NCBI RefSeq assembly: GCF_963583255.1
Contig: NC_084809.1
Location: forward strand, 1,059,001-1,123,000
Source: Pyrus communis
Lineage: Eukaryota > Streptophyta > Magnoliopsida > Rosales > Rosaceae
Reading direction: 5' to 3'
Length of the DNA stretch: 64,000 nucleotides
Of the stretch, positions 43,362 to 55,412 are shown in pieces (position 1 is the first letter of the stretch; each line of letters opens with the position of its first letter). Made by a program: the position numbers and the translations under genes. The notes under the pieces were generated by a model. It had not been told where the DNA came from, did not search any database, and was given only the letters and a program-made list of their open reading frames with translations.

Positions 43362-44837
43362 AAGTTCGCTAATTGTCGGTGTCATAATTAGGCCTGCAAT
43401 ATATCGTTTCGAAGAGAACGACATAATGAAGTTTTTACTATCCCAAAATACCGTTTAAAGTTTTAGGGATGTTTATGGAACTTTGTTTACTATTTATTTA
43501 TTTCCTATTTGATCGTTAAGATCTTCTAGGGTTTGGTTTTGTATTTGAACGTATTAAATACACCTCTTAAGTGTTAAAGTTGTGATCTTTTAACTATTTT
43601 ATCAATACAACTTAAGTTTCCTCTCAATTCTTCTTAGTAAATTATAAAGTTTACTAGTGGATTCTAGCTTAAGGTTATCATTCGATTTCCCTTCAGTACA
43701 CCGTTGCGTCATCCGAAAGTTCACAAACCAAACACATGGGAGTCTAGGGTTTCCTTCCAGTCAGTTGGGGTGTTGATGACATGACACTGGTTGATCAAGG
43801 AAAGAAAGGGATCTAATATTCCATCGCCCCACTTGGGAAACGAGTGATACTTTTGTAGGTATTAGCAAAGGCTAAGATCGATGATTAGGAAGAAATTAGT
43901 TAGCTGCTGTTACTGATTGATTTGGTTGTTTGTGAGATTTATATAGAATTACTAGTATTAATCTTAATTTATGATTTTATTAAAGTTACCATGTTCTACG
44001 ATGTTCGATCTATGGGTAGGGGAGTTGCTTGAACATTCTTTTGGCATGAACGTTACTTTCTAAATGTTGGGCTGTAATGAAATCATATTGGCTTGAAAGC
44101 AAGAGATGGCCCCATCAATCTCGTTTTGAGGAAGACATTTGTTTCACAAGAAGGTATCCTTTTTTTATTTTATCTTTAATCAAAGATACAATTACAATAA
44201 GGGGTAAAGAAATAAACTGGTTTCGAATTAGGGATTCATGAGATTCGAATTTAAGATCTTTTACTTACAAGTGAAGATAAATATCATTAAACTTAGTGGT
44301 ACAAGACGGTATTCTAAATTACTCTAGTTTACAGAGAGAAATTCAAACTTAAAACAAGGAAATGCACATGCTTCATGAGCAAACTGTCGTAATCCACGGT
44401 TGGGGTGACTTTAAAAAGCGGTAGTTGCACATGGTTGATCCAAAGTAGTGGGGAAAAGGCATTGTAGTGCTATTGGAGATGCATTTTGCTAGGTGAGTGA
44501 TTGATGAACATGTTTCATTTGAGCTAGCTAGATCCAAGCAAAAACGGTCGATGTTCTTGAGACAGAGGATAGAGAGCACAAATGAACATATCCAAGAGAA
44601 CGCTCATGTATGCGCAGTTATGTACTCTCTTTTCTTTTGTCAACTTATGATCTTCCACTTCCTGCTGACGAAATTCTACATTACTGTTCTTGATCCATCT
44701 TACTTATAAATATCCAAACCAATTAAGGTAAGGCACCCCCATATCGATCATATTTATACAGTTTGATAGTTTCTGCTTGGAAGTAGGATAATCCTGCTCT
44801 TTCTGTTACTCTATAAATTAGTTATACATATATGCAG

Positions 44838-44865
<28 letters not shown>
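44838..44865. repeat. TA dinucleotide microsatellite
   Basis: About 14 uninterrupted TA units. A shorter TA tract lies near 13903-13921. Confidence 0.85.
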
Positions 44866-44870
<5 letters not shown>

Positions 44871-45032
44871 TAGCTTCATAGCAGGTATCCTGGCCATTCT
44901 ACAGCAGAAAAAATGGGACAGAGACAATGTATTTAATATAAAGGGCCTCTTATACAGTTCACTGTTTCTCCCCTTTTTGGCTCAGAACACGAAGGTCCTA
45001 TATACGGTAAATACATGGTTCTTGCGAGAGTC

Positions 45033-45115
45033 GTTATGTGAGGATGGTGAAGGTAAAAGATTCTCACATCAGTTAAAAGAGAAATTTTGCAAAGGCTTAT
45101 AAAAGATTAGATTAC
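45033..45115 (+). repeat. R6 repeat, copy 1
   Basis: TTATGTGAGGATGGTGAAGG, TAAAAGATTCTCACATCAG, TTAAAAGAGAAATTTTGCAA and GGCTTATAAAAGATTAG. The complement recurs at 50391-50481. Perhaps a fragment of an LTR or a MITE. Confidence 0.65.
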
Positions 45116-45485
45116 TCTTCATATTGCTAATTGGATTTATGGTAGAACCCAAACTTTCTTCAATATCATTCCATTTTTGTATAATAAAACGAAAACCCTA
45201 CTAAGAAAGGAACCATAGCTACATAAAACTGAGTAATGTCATATTGTAATTGATTTTCACATATGTATCATCTTTTTGTGTATGATTTGTGCATATATTT
45301 TTATGCAAAAAAAGCATACTACTTATCATGTTCCCTCTTCCCAGTAAATTGACTGACAAGCAAAGCAGGGGAAAGAAATTAGGGAAACTAACATAAACAT
45401 CCGGATGCACTTGATATCCAACTCAAAACACCAAACATCCGGATGCATGTCAGATAGAGACCAGACGTTTAAAACGCATGTTAAT

Positions 45486-48400
45486 TCAACTTCTCTTCAC
45501 GAAACGACCCTGCAACGTACATATATGGAATTAATAACACGAAAATTAGTCATCTTAATTAGTTTCAAAACATATATAACACACTAGGTTTTAATGGGAG
45601 ATTAAGAGTACCTTCATTCGGGGTCGTTTTTCGGCATTGAGTTTTCGGACTTGGTACCGGATCCGCTTCGAGTAGAGCCGATTACGCCTCTTTTCCTTAT
45701 ACCTCAACATACTGGTCTCTCTTTGCTCCATCTTCATTTTGAAGCTGCCATCCTCTTCCGGAACCCTCCATAAGTTCCCACCGGAACCCTAAACAAATTC
45801 CCATCCATTTCAAGTTACAACCAAACAAATGGAACTTCAACATCAAATTTGTAAATTGATCAAAAACAAACATTTAATTTGTGGCCAAGACAATGTAATT
45901 TTTTTGGGAGATTACTCAAAAATGTTATTCTGCACTTCTTATAATGCAATTTACTTATATATTTACAGAATAGGATGAAATGATGACATTTTTTGAAATG
46001 TCAATAAAACTTCAAGAATAACAGAGGAAAATGATATCCGCATAATCTTTTGTTGTTGTTTTCTACACACCTTGTTTACATTTGTTCAATAATTCATCTA
46101 TGATTTTTTCAATAAAAACTAAATAAAGACATAAATGTGTAAGAGCAGAAGAATAATGAGTAAGGGAAGTGCTATCCACAAACTCATTTTTACCTCACAT
46201 ACATCATTTGATATTTTTTAATTCATTCAAGCCGACAGTTGAAAGTTAAGAAAGGTACGTGGAAAATAAAAAAAATGTCCACCATAGCACAACCCATGTG
46301 TAATCTTTTCTCAGAACAAATTGTTGGGACACTGTCCCATAGCCCCAATTGGGCAGTGGGCAATGGGGTCCAAATTAAAATGCAGAAAGTAGTAGGGCCT
46401 TAGGTTAAAATACAATTGATTCCTTTCCTAACACCAACAAAGTGTCCCAATTCCACAACAATATCAAAAACTAAATTATGATGAAACCAAATTCCATTTG
46501 AAAGCACCCAATATTCATAGTTCAAATGAAATATCTTTGTGTCCATAGTCTAAGGACATGGAGATTCAAGCCGTTGAAAGGAGAAAGATAGATTTAAACC
46601 CTTGGTTTATGTAAAGTGAGTCAGTGAAATAAACTAACAAGGACCACAAAATTAATATGAGTAGTTCAAATCTTCGAATCCGTCGACTTTAGGAACAGAG
46701 ATCTAGAGACGATCTCAATTTCATTTTATAGTTGACCTAATTTTGATTAACATATTTTAATCATACAAATATTATTAAAATGTTTAGTCATCATTTCAGA
46801 TTTCTCAACTAACAAATTAAGAATGGTGTATTCAATTGGGAATTCAAGATATTTTAATAAATTTATAAATTCATGTATTTTTATGGAGTTTAATTGATTT
46901 GTAGAGACTCCATATAAAATTTTGATTCAATTCCCTCAAAATCTCATAGGGAGAGGTGAGATTTGTAGATGCTTAAAATGCACTATGAAATCTCTTCAAT
47001 TCCCGAGTCAACCTATTTTTTTTTTCTGGTTCTAAGACCAGCAGCTCTGGCGGTTGACTAGCTTCTTTCAAATTGTTTCTCATTATTAAGAAAAGGTAAC
47101 AGAGATAAAATACGAGCTTGTTTTATAGAAATAGTAATTAATCGTTGTTGTTTTAAGGTCAATCTATTCACCCGTCTAGATAAAAATTTTCCTTGTTCAC
47201 TAATAAATCGACTAATTAACTCATGTTTCTATTCCTCAAGATTTTCAAATTCCTTAAAATCAATTTCTAATTGAATACACTTGGAATGTTATAAATTTCT
47301 TTAAAATTATAATTGAACACACCCACATTTCTAAAGAATTTAATAAAATATCTTAAAATCCTAATTAAATACAAATTGAATTTCAAAGAATCACTTAAAA
47401 CCCTAATTGAATACCCCTAAATTCATTAAAAGAAATAAAACCTCTCAAAACCGTTGATTTCTTCTAAACCTATGGGCTCACGAGACGTCCGCCAACATAA
47501 TTGATTATTCACTTATAAGATATTTACTTGATAATTAAAAAATAATTGTTTATCACTACCGACATTTGCATCGTTAAACAAGGTCAATGCATTAATCAAC
47601 GAAAAGAGCAAGAAGTTAAACAATTTTCTTACATTCGGAGTACTGCTGTTCTCATGGAGGTGAAAAAGCTGATGATCCTGGTGGTGCAGTAAGTCAGGTA
47701 CGGTTTGTGGGGAATCTCCTCCATCAATGTAGAGTGGTCCCTTATCGGACCAAGCATTCAATATCTCCTCATAATCCAGCTTCAACGCCAACGACAACCC
47801 CTTTCCGCCGTTGCTCCGCCGTTGATGACCGACATTCCAACCGTAATCGCCGCCGCGTGTACCAGTAGTACTGGTCGTCGGACTAGTCAAGCAGTCCTCC
47901 TCCCTCTTCCCCTCCACCAACTCCGAGAAACACACCCACTTCTCCACGCTCGTCTCCTGCTCTCTGCTCCTCATCGCCGTCCGTACAATGTCACACTCTG
48001 TTTCTTCCCTGTACTCCTCCCGTCCCTTGTAGTAGGAAAAGGACTCTGCTTCCTCCAGATCGGATGACATTGTCGACGTCGTGGCGGTGGCGGTGGTGGT
48101 TGTGAAGGTTAGGAGGCCGTTGAGTGTGGCGCCGCCGTCGGACTCGAACAACAAGGCCACGTTCTCGTCCTGCTGCATGTACCCTTTATCTTCAAAATCA
48201 TTATTGACCCGAGTTTCCGGGTGCAGTGGGAAGAGGTTGAGCTGAGGGCGGCGGCGGCGGCGGCGGTGGCGGGCTTTGGCCGTCCTTGATGTGATTTTGT
48301 TGGGTACTCTGTAACTTTGGCCGTCATCTTCGGACATGAGCTGGGATCGGAGACTTAAAAACTTGGGTTTTCTGGTTTTTGTTCTGGATTTCCGAGCCGC

Positions 48401-48520
48401 TAAATGTTTGATCAATTCATCTTCTTCTTCTTCCTCCTTATTGATCATATCATCAATCATGGAGCTCCTCTGCACATGATCGTCGTGACCAGGAGCAGGA
48501 AGACTCTTCTTGTTGCACAT
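45486..48520 (-). CDS. CCT-domain transcriptional regulator (CIA2/CIL or CMF type)
   Basis: Three exons: 48520-47633, 45788-45612 and 45509-45486, coding 362 residues. The CCT domain (residues about 323-361: [39 protein letters not shown]) is a basic DNA/NF-Y-binding and nuclear-targeting region found in CONSTANS and related factors. There are no B-box zinc fingers and no response-regulator domain. The motif [20 protein letters not shown] just before intron 1 is shared with CIA2/CIL-like and other single-CCT proteins, so a role in chloroplast or flowering-time gene control is plausible but not shown. The start ATG at 48520 opens [11 protein letters not shown]; the frame reads on upstream without another ATG, and TTATCAG at 48554 could be the acceptor of a 5' leader intron. 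The last coding exon has only 24 bases. Intron 1 (1.84 kb) contains an R3 MITE carrying plastid DNA. Confidence 0.92.
46826..47420. mobile_element. R3 MITE, copy 2, in intron 1 of the CCT gene, interrupted
   Basis: Starts GGTGTATTCAATTGGGAATT and ends CCCTAATTGAATACCCC (read inward GGGGTATTCAATTAGGG), so the ends are inverted repeats. The interior matches copy 1 (GATTTGTAGAGACTCCATAT, TTTTGATTCAATTCCCTC, GGTGAGATTTGTAGATGC) up to about 47004, then is interrupted by the plastid insert and resumes at 47231 with ATTCCTCAAGATTTTCAAAT. Confidence 0.8.
47005..47230 (-). pseudogene. rps18: Nuclear plastid DNA fragment carrying part of chloroplast rps18
   Basis: On the minus strand the insert translates as [20 protein letters not shown] then [20 protein letters not shown] and [12 protein letters not shown], which is chloroplast ribosomal protein S18 from about its middle to near its end. 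It continues [13 protein letters not shown] after an in-frame stop (TAG) not present in a working gene. One base is missing just after the ATGAGT at the left part of the match (ATGAGTTAATTAG). The rest of the gene is absent. The insert sits between two halves of an R3 MITE, so it arrived after the MITE. Confidence 0.9.
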
Positions 48521-48817
48521 CTCTCTCTCAAGTCTCTTGCTTTCTCTGTTCACTGATAAAAAAAAATTGACTAAATTAATGGAGAAAAGGTGAGCAAACT
48601 AAATGGGATAGTGTATTTTGGGGATGGGCAGAGGATTAGGAAGCAGAAGACCGCAGGTTTTGACCATTGGGAAAAGGTACTATTGATCATCAGTCTCGTA
48701 GAGATGATGATGATGGTGATGCATTTGCATTATGACACGTGGGAGGTGGTGATTGGGTGGAGGGGTGGATTGTGCCTTGTTATCCAGATTTCGTTTTGCT
48801 GTGGTAGATGAAGGAGT

Positions 48818-48986
48818 GGAGAAATTTTTAGTTGTGACGGAATACGGATGGTACATCATGTGTTTTTATGTAAGTGATGGAAAATTTTAATTTTTAAGTT
48901 ATTAACATTTTAACAGACATAACCCACTATTTATATAATGACACGTAGTGTACCACCTCGTGTGACCGTTATACTGAAAAATCTCT
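48818..48986. mobile_element. R4 MITE, copy 1
   Basis: Begins GGAGAAATTTTTAGTTGTGA and GGTACATCATGTG, ends CACGTAGTGTACCACCTCGT and ACTGAAAAATCTC. The ends are inverted repeats. Related copies lie at 56504-56673 and 58442-58593. Confidence 0.75.
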
Positions 48987-50390
48987 TGAAGGGATGATGG
49001 GATGATTAGCGAACTTTGATAATTCAACGATGATGGGTCGGGTTGTGTCAAATTTTGCCCCAATATGTGTAAATAGTAATTTTTCACTTTTACAGTTGCA
49101 CTGCTATGGAGTGTTACAAGTTTTTCGGTGTGTGACATGTCAACACTTTCGTATAAGAAAACTTTTAATAGATCAGCTTAATTACATTATATGTAACAAA
49201 AAATTTGACATACAGATAGATAGATCACGTCACCTATGTGACTACACACTTAACATTGCGTATCCTATATTAGATATCACCGAGACCAACATGTTGGTCC
49301 ACCAAATTGTGATGTAAGGACACTTATGGACCACCGTTTCTTACAACTTCTTTGTTCGTAGGGCAACTCTCACAAGCCAAGTAATATGTCCAGCAATTGG
49401 GTTTGACCTATAAAACTAACGTGATCAAGTTGATCTATTGAAATGTTTTCATATTGTACATTTATATAATAGCACATGAATTAATAAAACTAAATGATGA
49501 ATAATTTCGGGGTCACATTACAATTTGTTTCCAATGCAAGATTGATAGATGGGGACCAAATGCTATCCATGATACCATATTGGATTCAATGGGAGACTAT
49601 GTAGTGGTATTGCTAGTTGCTAGGCTCTTTCATGTGCCTTTGATCAATGCTATAGTCTGGTACTCATGGGATAGTTGTGCCTTCTGGCATCTGCCATCTC
49701 CAACTCCAAAGATCGATTTCATTTAAGCCCTTGCTAATATATCCATCATCTTTATAGGTATGAACTTCCATACGTTTTCCTCTACTTGTTTGGCATAACA
49801 CGAGAAAGTGCTAAATTGGAGTTTTGAAGCTTTTAAAAATGAGTAAGATTTTATCAAAATGTTAATATGATTTAATCGTAAAATTTAGTTGCCGATTCTC
49901 TTCAAAAGCTTTTGCACCGAATTTTCACAAGAAGAAATATCACATCACCATCACAATCCAAAACCCTCGTACGATTCCGTTTCTCGATATTACCAAACTG
50001 AACGGTGCTGATTGGATCGTCAGGACAGTGTCGGTAGGAATGGGATTTCCATTTTGGTACTTTTGTTTGGGCTTGTGGTTTAAGCTCATACTTTTGTTTT
50101 ATCTAACCCAAATATGTTAATTGTCATATTTCTTACATGTAAACTGAAGAAGTTAAAATTCTATCATAAAAATAATTTGAATATAGAAAGTAATCTAACA
50201 TATAATATAGGGAGTTTTATATCTTCACACGCCTCTTTATATGTGGAGAATTTTCAAATAAAACATATGGACAAAATGAATTGGTGACATGAAACACATG
50301 TGGTCGTTAGGCTTCACAAATAGGCCAACCTATTCTAAAGCCATGAAGAAGCCTTTTTTTTTTTTTTTGAACAAAATGCTATGAAGAAGT

Positions 50391-50481
50391 TGAGTAGCCT
50401 AATCTCTTATAAGCACTTGCAAAGTTTCTCCTTTCACCGATGTGAGACTCTTTTACCTTCACATTCTCACATAAACACGTT
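50391..50481 (-). repeat. R6 repeat, copy 2
   Basis: AGTAGCCTAATCTCTTATAA, GCACTTGCAAAGTTTCTCCT, TTCACCGATGTGAGACTC, TTTTACCTTCACATTCTCAC and ATAA. This is the complement of the repeat at 45033-45115. Confidence 0.65.
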
Positions 50482-51326
50482 ATTTAGAGCAAATGTGTAA
50501 TTCTCTTAGTATTCAAATTGAATTTCTCTCTTAAATTTAGATTAGATTAAAATTCGTCATTGCTTGGATTCAAGTAAGTGAGAATCCACTGGCCAAGTAG
50601 TCCATGAATTGGGTTAAATTTTTATTAATTTCTCTTCTTTTAGTTACTTCTTGATCATTAGTGGATTTGTTATGTTGGGCAATTGACAAACTTGAATTAT
50701 ATCACGGCAAGGTGGTATGATCAAGTTGGTTTATCGGTTGAGATTAATTAGGATGCGTTTAAAGTTGAATTTCCACAAATATTGCTAAAATAAAGTAGCT
50801 ATGACAAACTTGAAGTACATCAAGTGGTGTCAAATTTAATTTGAGAAAGAAATATAGAACCTTGAAGGGGATCTTTCTGAGTAAGAAGTAGGAGTGCTCG
50901 CATAAATTAAACATGCAGTGACGAACAGAGTGTCATGACCATATCGGTTTAAAGCCATCAAAGCCATCATCAAGTTCAAACCGAGTAAAGACTTCTGAGT
51001 GGAAAATGAGTGTAGAAACAACCCTTAAAGCGACAGAAAAAAAGCAAATTGAAGTACGTAATAGTAATACCCAATGAGCTACATCTTCTATGACATGTGC
51101 TACAACATATTCTACAAAATTATCTTGCTTATATTCTACAAATTGTATTTTTCAGTACAAAATCTCTTATATTTCAAGTTTGAACACTCGAACAAACAAT
51201 GATATAGAGCTTATCTAAACAAATGAATTCAAATACTTGTACATTAGACTCATCTCAAATCGTAGTTCCAATGTAGATGACGCCCTCTTGGAGCAGTTCA
51301 TGGTTGGCCAAGAGGCCAAGAGTTAT

Positions 51327-51544
51327 TGTCACATCTCGACTCGGGCTCTACCACATCCTGGGCTCGACTCCGTCGTAGCACGATATTGTCTGCTTTGGTC
51401 CCAGTGGGTCACCCATCCTGAGAATGCTTCCGTCGTAGCATGTACATGCCAATGAGCTCCCAAAAGGCCTCGTGTTATATGGAGGTGGGCATGTACATAT
51501 AAAGCATAGAGAATCCACTTCCCTAAATGATGTGGGATCTAACA
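51327..51544 (-). mobile_element. Solo LTR related to Cassandra, 5S domain largely lost
   Basis: On the minus strand it begins TGTTAGATCCCACATCATTT, continues with ACACGAGGCCTTTTGGGAGC, AGGATGGGTGACCCACTGGG, GACAATATCGTGCTACGACGG and ends GAGATGTGACA. Ends and internal words match the Cassandra LTRs at 36.7-37.3 kb. The 5S-like part is much shortened and lacks the TCCGAAGTTAAGCG block, keeping only the box C-like GATGGGTGACC. There is no partner LTR or primer site. Flanking 5-mers (GTTAT/GTTGG) match only partly. Confidence 0.8.
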
Positions 51545-52473
51545 GTTGGACGCGCTCTAAAATCACCACATTAGAAAATGGTTGACGCCAAAAACCGAAA
51601 CTAGGTTGAGGTACATTCAATTTTAAAAATCGATTCTCTATAGTTGATTTATATGTTAAAATTAGATTACTTTCAAGAGTTCGCTTATCGGTACATGATT
51701 GAACCACACGTCCATATATGCTGTGGCTGCGTGAAGGATAAAGCCATTAGCCATGCACATTGTTGTTGCATTATTTTACATGCCTTGCCTATACTTTACA
51801 ATTCTAGTGATGTAGCTTTTGAGCATGCATATGTTCAAACTTCTGGTTTTGGGTTCAATTCATAATCACCTTCCAGTATTTTGATGTTTCAACGTAATTA
51901 ATTAGAACTTGATTTCAGGAATGCTTCAACTAGGTGAACACGCACTAGCTCCATCAAAGAGCAATGAAAAAGGGAAAACACAGTGTTTAACTAGCCTAAA
52001 TCCGGAGAGCAGCTTCACAGCAGTTATCTTGCTCTACGGTTCATGCAGTGACCGCTCTATCACTTATGGAGCAGGATATGGTTGTGTTCTTGTATTGACT
52101 ATTTTGTAACTTTTATTTGGCTCCAGAGTATTATATAGTCAATATGCGGTTACAAAACAGTTTACACGAGGACGCTATGGATTCAAATTCCCTTAACAAG
52201 GGGAATCTTATGTATATGGCTGAAATAATTGACCAATCTTGATAAGTACATATAGTTATACAGTAGTTACTTCTGCTGGTCAAAATATTGTTCCGCAGTC
52301 AGGGGAGAAAAGAAGCATATGCTGGTATGCATTGCATGAAATTTAATCGTGATTCATGTCATTTTTTCTAAACAGACATGCACTTGATATGTCGTTGAAA
52401 AAGGGAAAAAAAATCATACATTTGAGATGATTTCTTTATTTTTTATTACGTAAAAAATGAACTTAGATTAGAC

Positions 52474-52683
52474 TTAATTACGGCTCCATTTCTTCCTCAT
52501 TGCGAAAAGGACGGATACATGGTCAAAATTTGCCATCATGTGGTAAGTAGGAGGGAAGAAAATGTGTTCCATTCCTACTCCCTCCAGTCCCGTAATAAAA
52601 TCTTCGTGATGGGAAATTCGTATTGCTTTCGCCAATGATGAAGGTAACTTTTGCATAATGCTTACCAACCTACCAACAATCAA
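52474..52683 (-). other. Unrecognised 69-codon open frame
   Basis: It reads RISHHEDFITGLEGVGMEHI and FFPPTYHMMANFDHVSVLFA, with more natural amino-acid composition than other short frames nearby and TGA closing it after KKWSRN. I do not recognise it. It may be the remnant exon of a degraded gene or chance. No start, promoter or splice context supports an intact gene. Confidence 0.25.
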
Positions 52684-53498
52684 AGTTGCTTTCTATTGTA
52701 GATGACGTTTTACCGTAGTGGCGGAAAATGATGATGCTTATGCACTTTGATGCAGTTTCGAGCCCACCAATCCCCTTTCCCCTAACAACTAACAATTTAA
52801 CCCGCTAAGGCTATCGTTTGTGAAAAAAAAAAAGTAATTTTTAAACAAACTGACCAAAGTTAATGAAAGAACGTCAAATAAGGTCATGTACGTTGCTCTT
52901 CATTTTCTAATCCCTGCATGAATCTGATCACATGTCCTAGTCTTATGGTTGAGAGATTTTTTATTGCGCCTGAATGTCATCACATGGTATTTATATTAAC
53001 TCTACAACTCACTCATATTATAACGTTTACGTGGACTAAAACATGACGTGAGTACACACTAATTTTTTTTTTTTTTTTCAGTTTAGTTGGTTCATAAATT
53101 TTCTTAATTAGCTCTAAATATACAGTAAGATTAAAGAACAATAGGATTAATTAATCAGTAGTACTCTTATCATAGTTCATGCCTGATCCCTCATAGTTCA
53201 CTAATAATTAATGACATCACATAAAATAATCATCGATATGTATCATTTTCATGATGATCTACCAATGGTGAAACAGAAGGAAATAAAAGTAAACAATCAT
53301 AAAAAGGGGGCAGTTATTTTTTGTGCGTCTCTGGAATATATTGACACACAAAAGTCAATAATTTGACTCGGTCGGTTTGAAACATCCAGGGTTCCCTTGT
53401 TAACGGTTTACAACGAGCAGATAAGCAACCTGAAATTACGATCAGGAGGACCCACATTCTTATATTAATCACGCCATCACTCTCGGCTTTAACTCCGT

Positions 53499-53506
53499 TA
53501 TAAACC
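53499..53506 (+). promoter_or_regulatory. Probable TATA box of the pectate lyase gene
   Basis: GTTATAAACCC about 110 bases upstream of the ATG at 53614, followed by a C/T-rich leader (CACCACCACCTCGATCCCC). The spacing is reasonable for a plant leader of about 80 bases. Confidence 0.55.
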
Positions 53507-53613
53507 CACTCAGCTCTCATCCATTGCCCATCACACCACCACCTCGATCCCCTTAAACTTCACTTTTACCTCTTACTCTCTCCCTGCAAATCAAGTGAGA
53601 GCTGCAGGGAAAA

Positions 53614-55412
53614 ATGGCTCAGCTCTCACTTTTGCTTACAATTTTTCTCATAACTTCTTTAAGTGCATCTTTTGTATCCTCTTCACAAGTTCAAGACCCT
53701 GAACGAGTAGTAGAGGAGGTCCATAGGTAAATGATACAGACGTTTCCTTACCTTTGAAGTAATTATCTATATGCTTAATTCGTTGATTTATATTTATGCA
53801 AGTACATAAATTAATGTTTTGTATTGTTGTGTGTGTATATATATAGGAGCATCAATGCCTCCAGGAGGAACTTGGCCTACTTGTCTTGTGGAACTGGCAA
53901 CCCAATTGATGATTGCTGGAGGTGTGATCCCAACTGGGAAAGAAACCGCCAGCGCTTTGCCGACTGTGCCATTGGCTTCGGCAAGGACGCCATCGGAGGA
54001 AGAAACGGTCGAATCTACGTCGTCACCGACTCCGGCGACGACGACCCAGTAAACCCTAAGCCAGGGACCCTAAGACACGCAGTGATCCAGGACGAGCCGT
54101 TGTGGATCATATTCAAAAGGGACATGGTGGTTCAGTTAAAACAAGAGCTAGTTATGAACTCGTTCAAGACCATCGACGGCAGAGGTGCGAGCGTCCACAT
54201 TGCTGGAGGGCCATGCATCACCATACATTACGCTACCAACATCATCATCCATGGCATCCACATACACGACTGCAAACCGGCGGGGAATGGGAACATAAGA
54301 AACTCGCCGGAGCACTCGGGGTGGTGGACGGTGTCGGACGGTGACGGTGTATCCATTTTTAATGGGCAGCATATATGGGTGGACCATTGCTCGCTGTCGA
54401 ATTGCCATGATGGACTCATTGATGCCATACATGGATCCACGGCCATCACCATATCGAATAACTACATGACTCATCATGATAAGGTCATGCTTTTGGGACA
54501 TAGTGATTCGTATACACAAGACAAGAACATGCAAGTCACTATTGCCTTTAATCATTTTGGAGAAGGCCTTGTCCAAAGAATGCCAAGGTATGGTTTGGAA
54601 CATGATTTTCCCACGTTCGTTTTCTATTTTTCACACACTCATGTTTAATTCTTGTCAGTTTTTTTTTCATTGATTTAGAAAACCACATAAATACGAAGGT
54701 GTACATGGATAAAATACGCATTTACGCATGCGAAATCACTTCCCTTTATAATTAATGTGTAACTTTTTCAAACTCAACTTAAATTTAAAAAAATAAAAAA
54801 TAAAAAATAAAAAAAACTTTTATTCTCCACTCCTGTGAAATGATATAAAACAAAATGATGAAAACTAAGACATACTGAAAATTGCAGGTGTAGACATGGA
54901 TATTTTCATGTGGTAAACAATGACTACACACACTGGGAAATGTACGCAATAGGAGGGAGTGCTTCCCCAACTATCCTCAGCCAAGGCAATAGGTTTCTTG
55001 CACCGGATAGACGTTTTGATAAAGAGGTAGTTGCAATTGCATTTCCTAAATTTACAACTACTAACTATGAATAGTGCTATTTTTACCACAGTTATTACTC
55101 CCCACAAGTCATCGTACGTATGTAAATATGAGGAGCGCTAGTTAGTTATCGATGCATGGAAAATATTAATATACTATGTGATGAACGCAGGTGACTAAAC
55201 ATGAGGATGCACCAGAAAGTGAGTGGAGGAAGTGGAACTGGAGGTCAGAGGGGGATATGCTGTTGAACGGGGCTTTTTTCAGGCAATCAGGAGCAGGAGC
55301 CTCTTCAAGCTATGCCAGGGCTTCCAGCCTCAGTGCAAGGCCTTCTTCTCTTGTGGGTTCCATCACCACCGCCGCCGGTGCCCTTAACTGCAGGAGGGGA
55401 TCCCGCTGCTAA
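53614..55412 (+). CDS. Pectate lyase, polysaccharide lyase family 1
   Basis: Four exons: 53614-53726, 53847-54587, 54888-55026 and 55191-55412, coding 404 residues. The enzyme cuts de-esterified homogalacturonan in the cell wall by beta-elimination and needs calcium. A signal peptide ([20 protein letters not shown]...) covers about 23 residues. The plant pectate-lyase start [20 protein letters not shown] is followed by [20 protein letters not shown]. Calcium-site and core motifs are [20 protein letters not shown] and [14 protein letters not shown]. The catalytic arginine region is [21 protein letters not shown], split by intron 2. The end [10 protein letters not shown] is the usual Cys-containing C-terminus. 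Size and exon order fit plant family members, and no key residue is missing. It stands alone among repeats. Confidence 0.96.

Larger units (their letters stand above)
41652..45485. other. Intergenic, about 3.8 kb
   Basis: No gene is supported. Contents: 3' flank of the UBL gene, the 142-bp perfect-style palindrome (43220-43361), a TA microsatellite (44838-44865) and one copy of the R6 repeat (45033-45115). Short frames at 44373-44579 and 44497-44709 overlap on opposite strands and show no protein character. Confidence 0.55.
48521..53613. other. Gene-poor 5.1-kb interval before the pectate lyase
   Basis: No gene is firmly supported. Contents: R4 copy 1 (48818-48986), R6 copy 2 (50391-50481), a Cassandra-like solo LTR (51327-51544) and an unrecognised frame at 52474-52683 (-). 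The last 120 bases carry the TATA box and leader of the pectate lyase. Confidence 0.55.
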
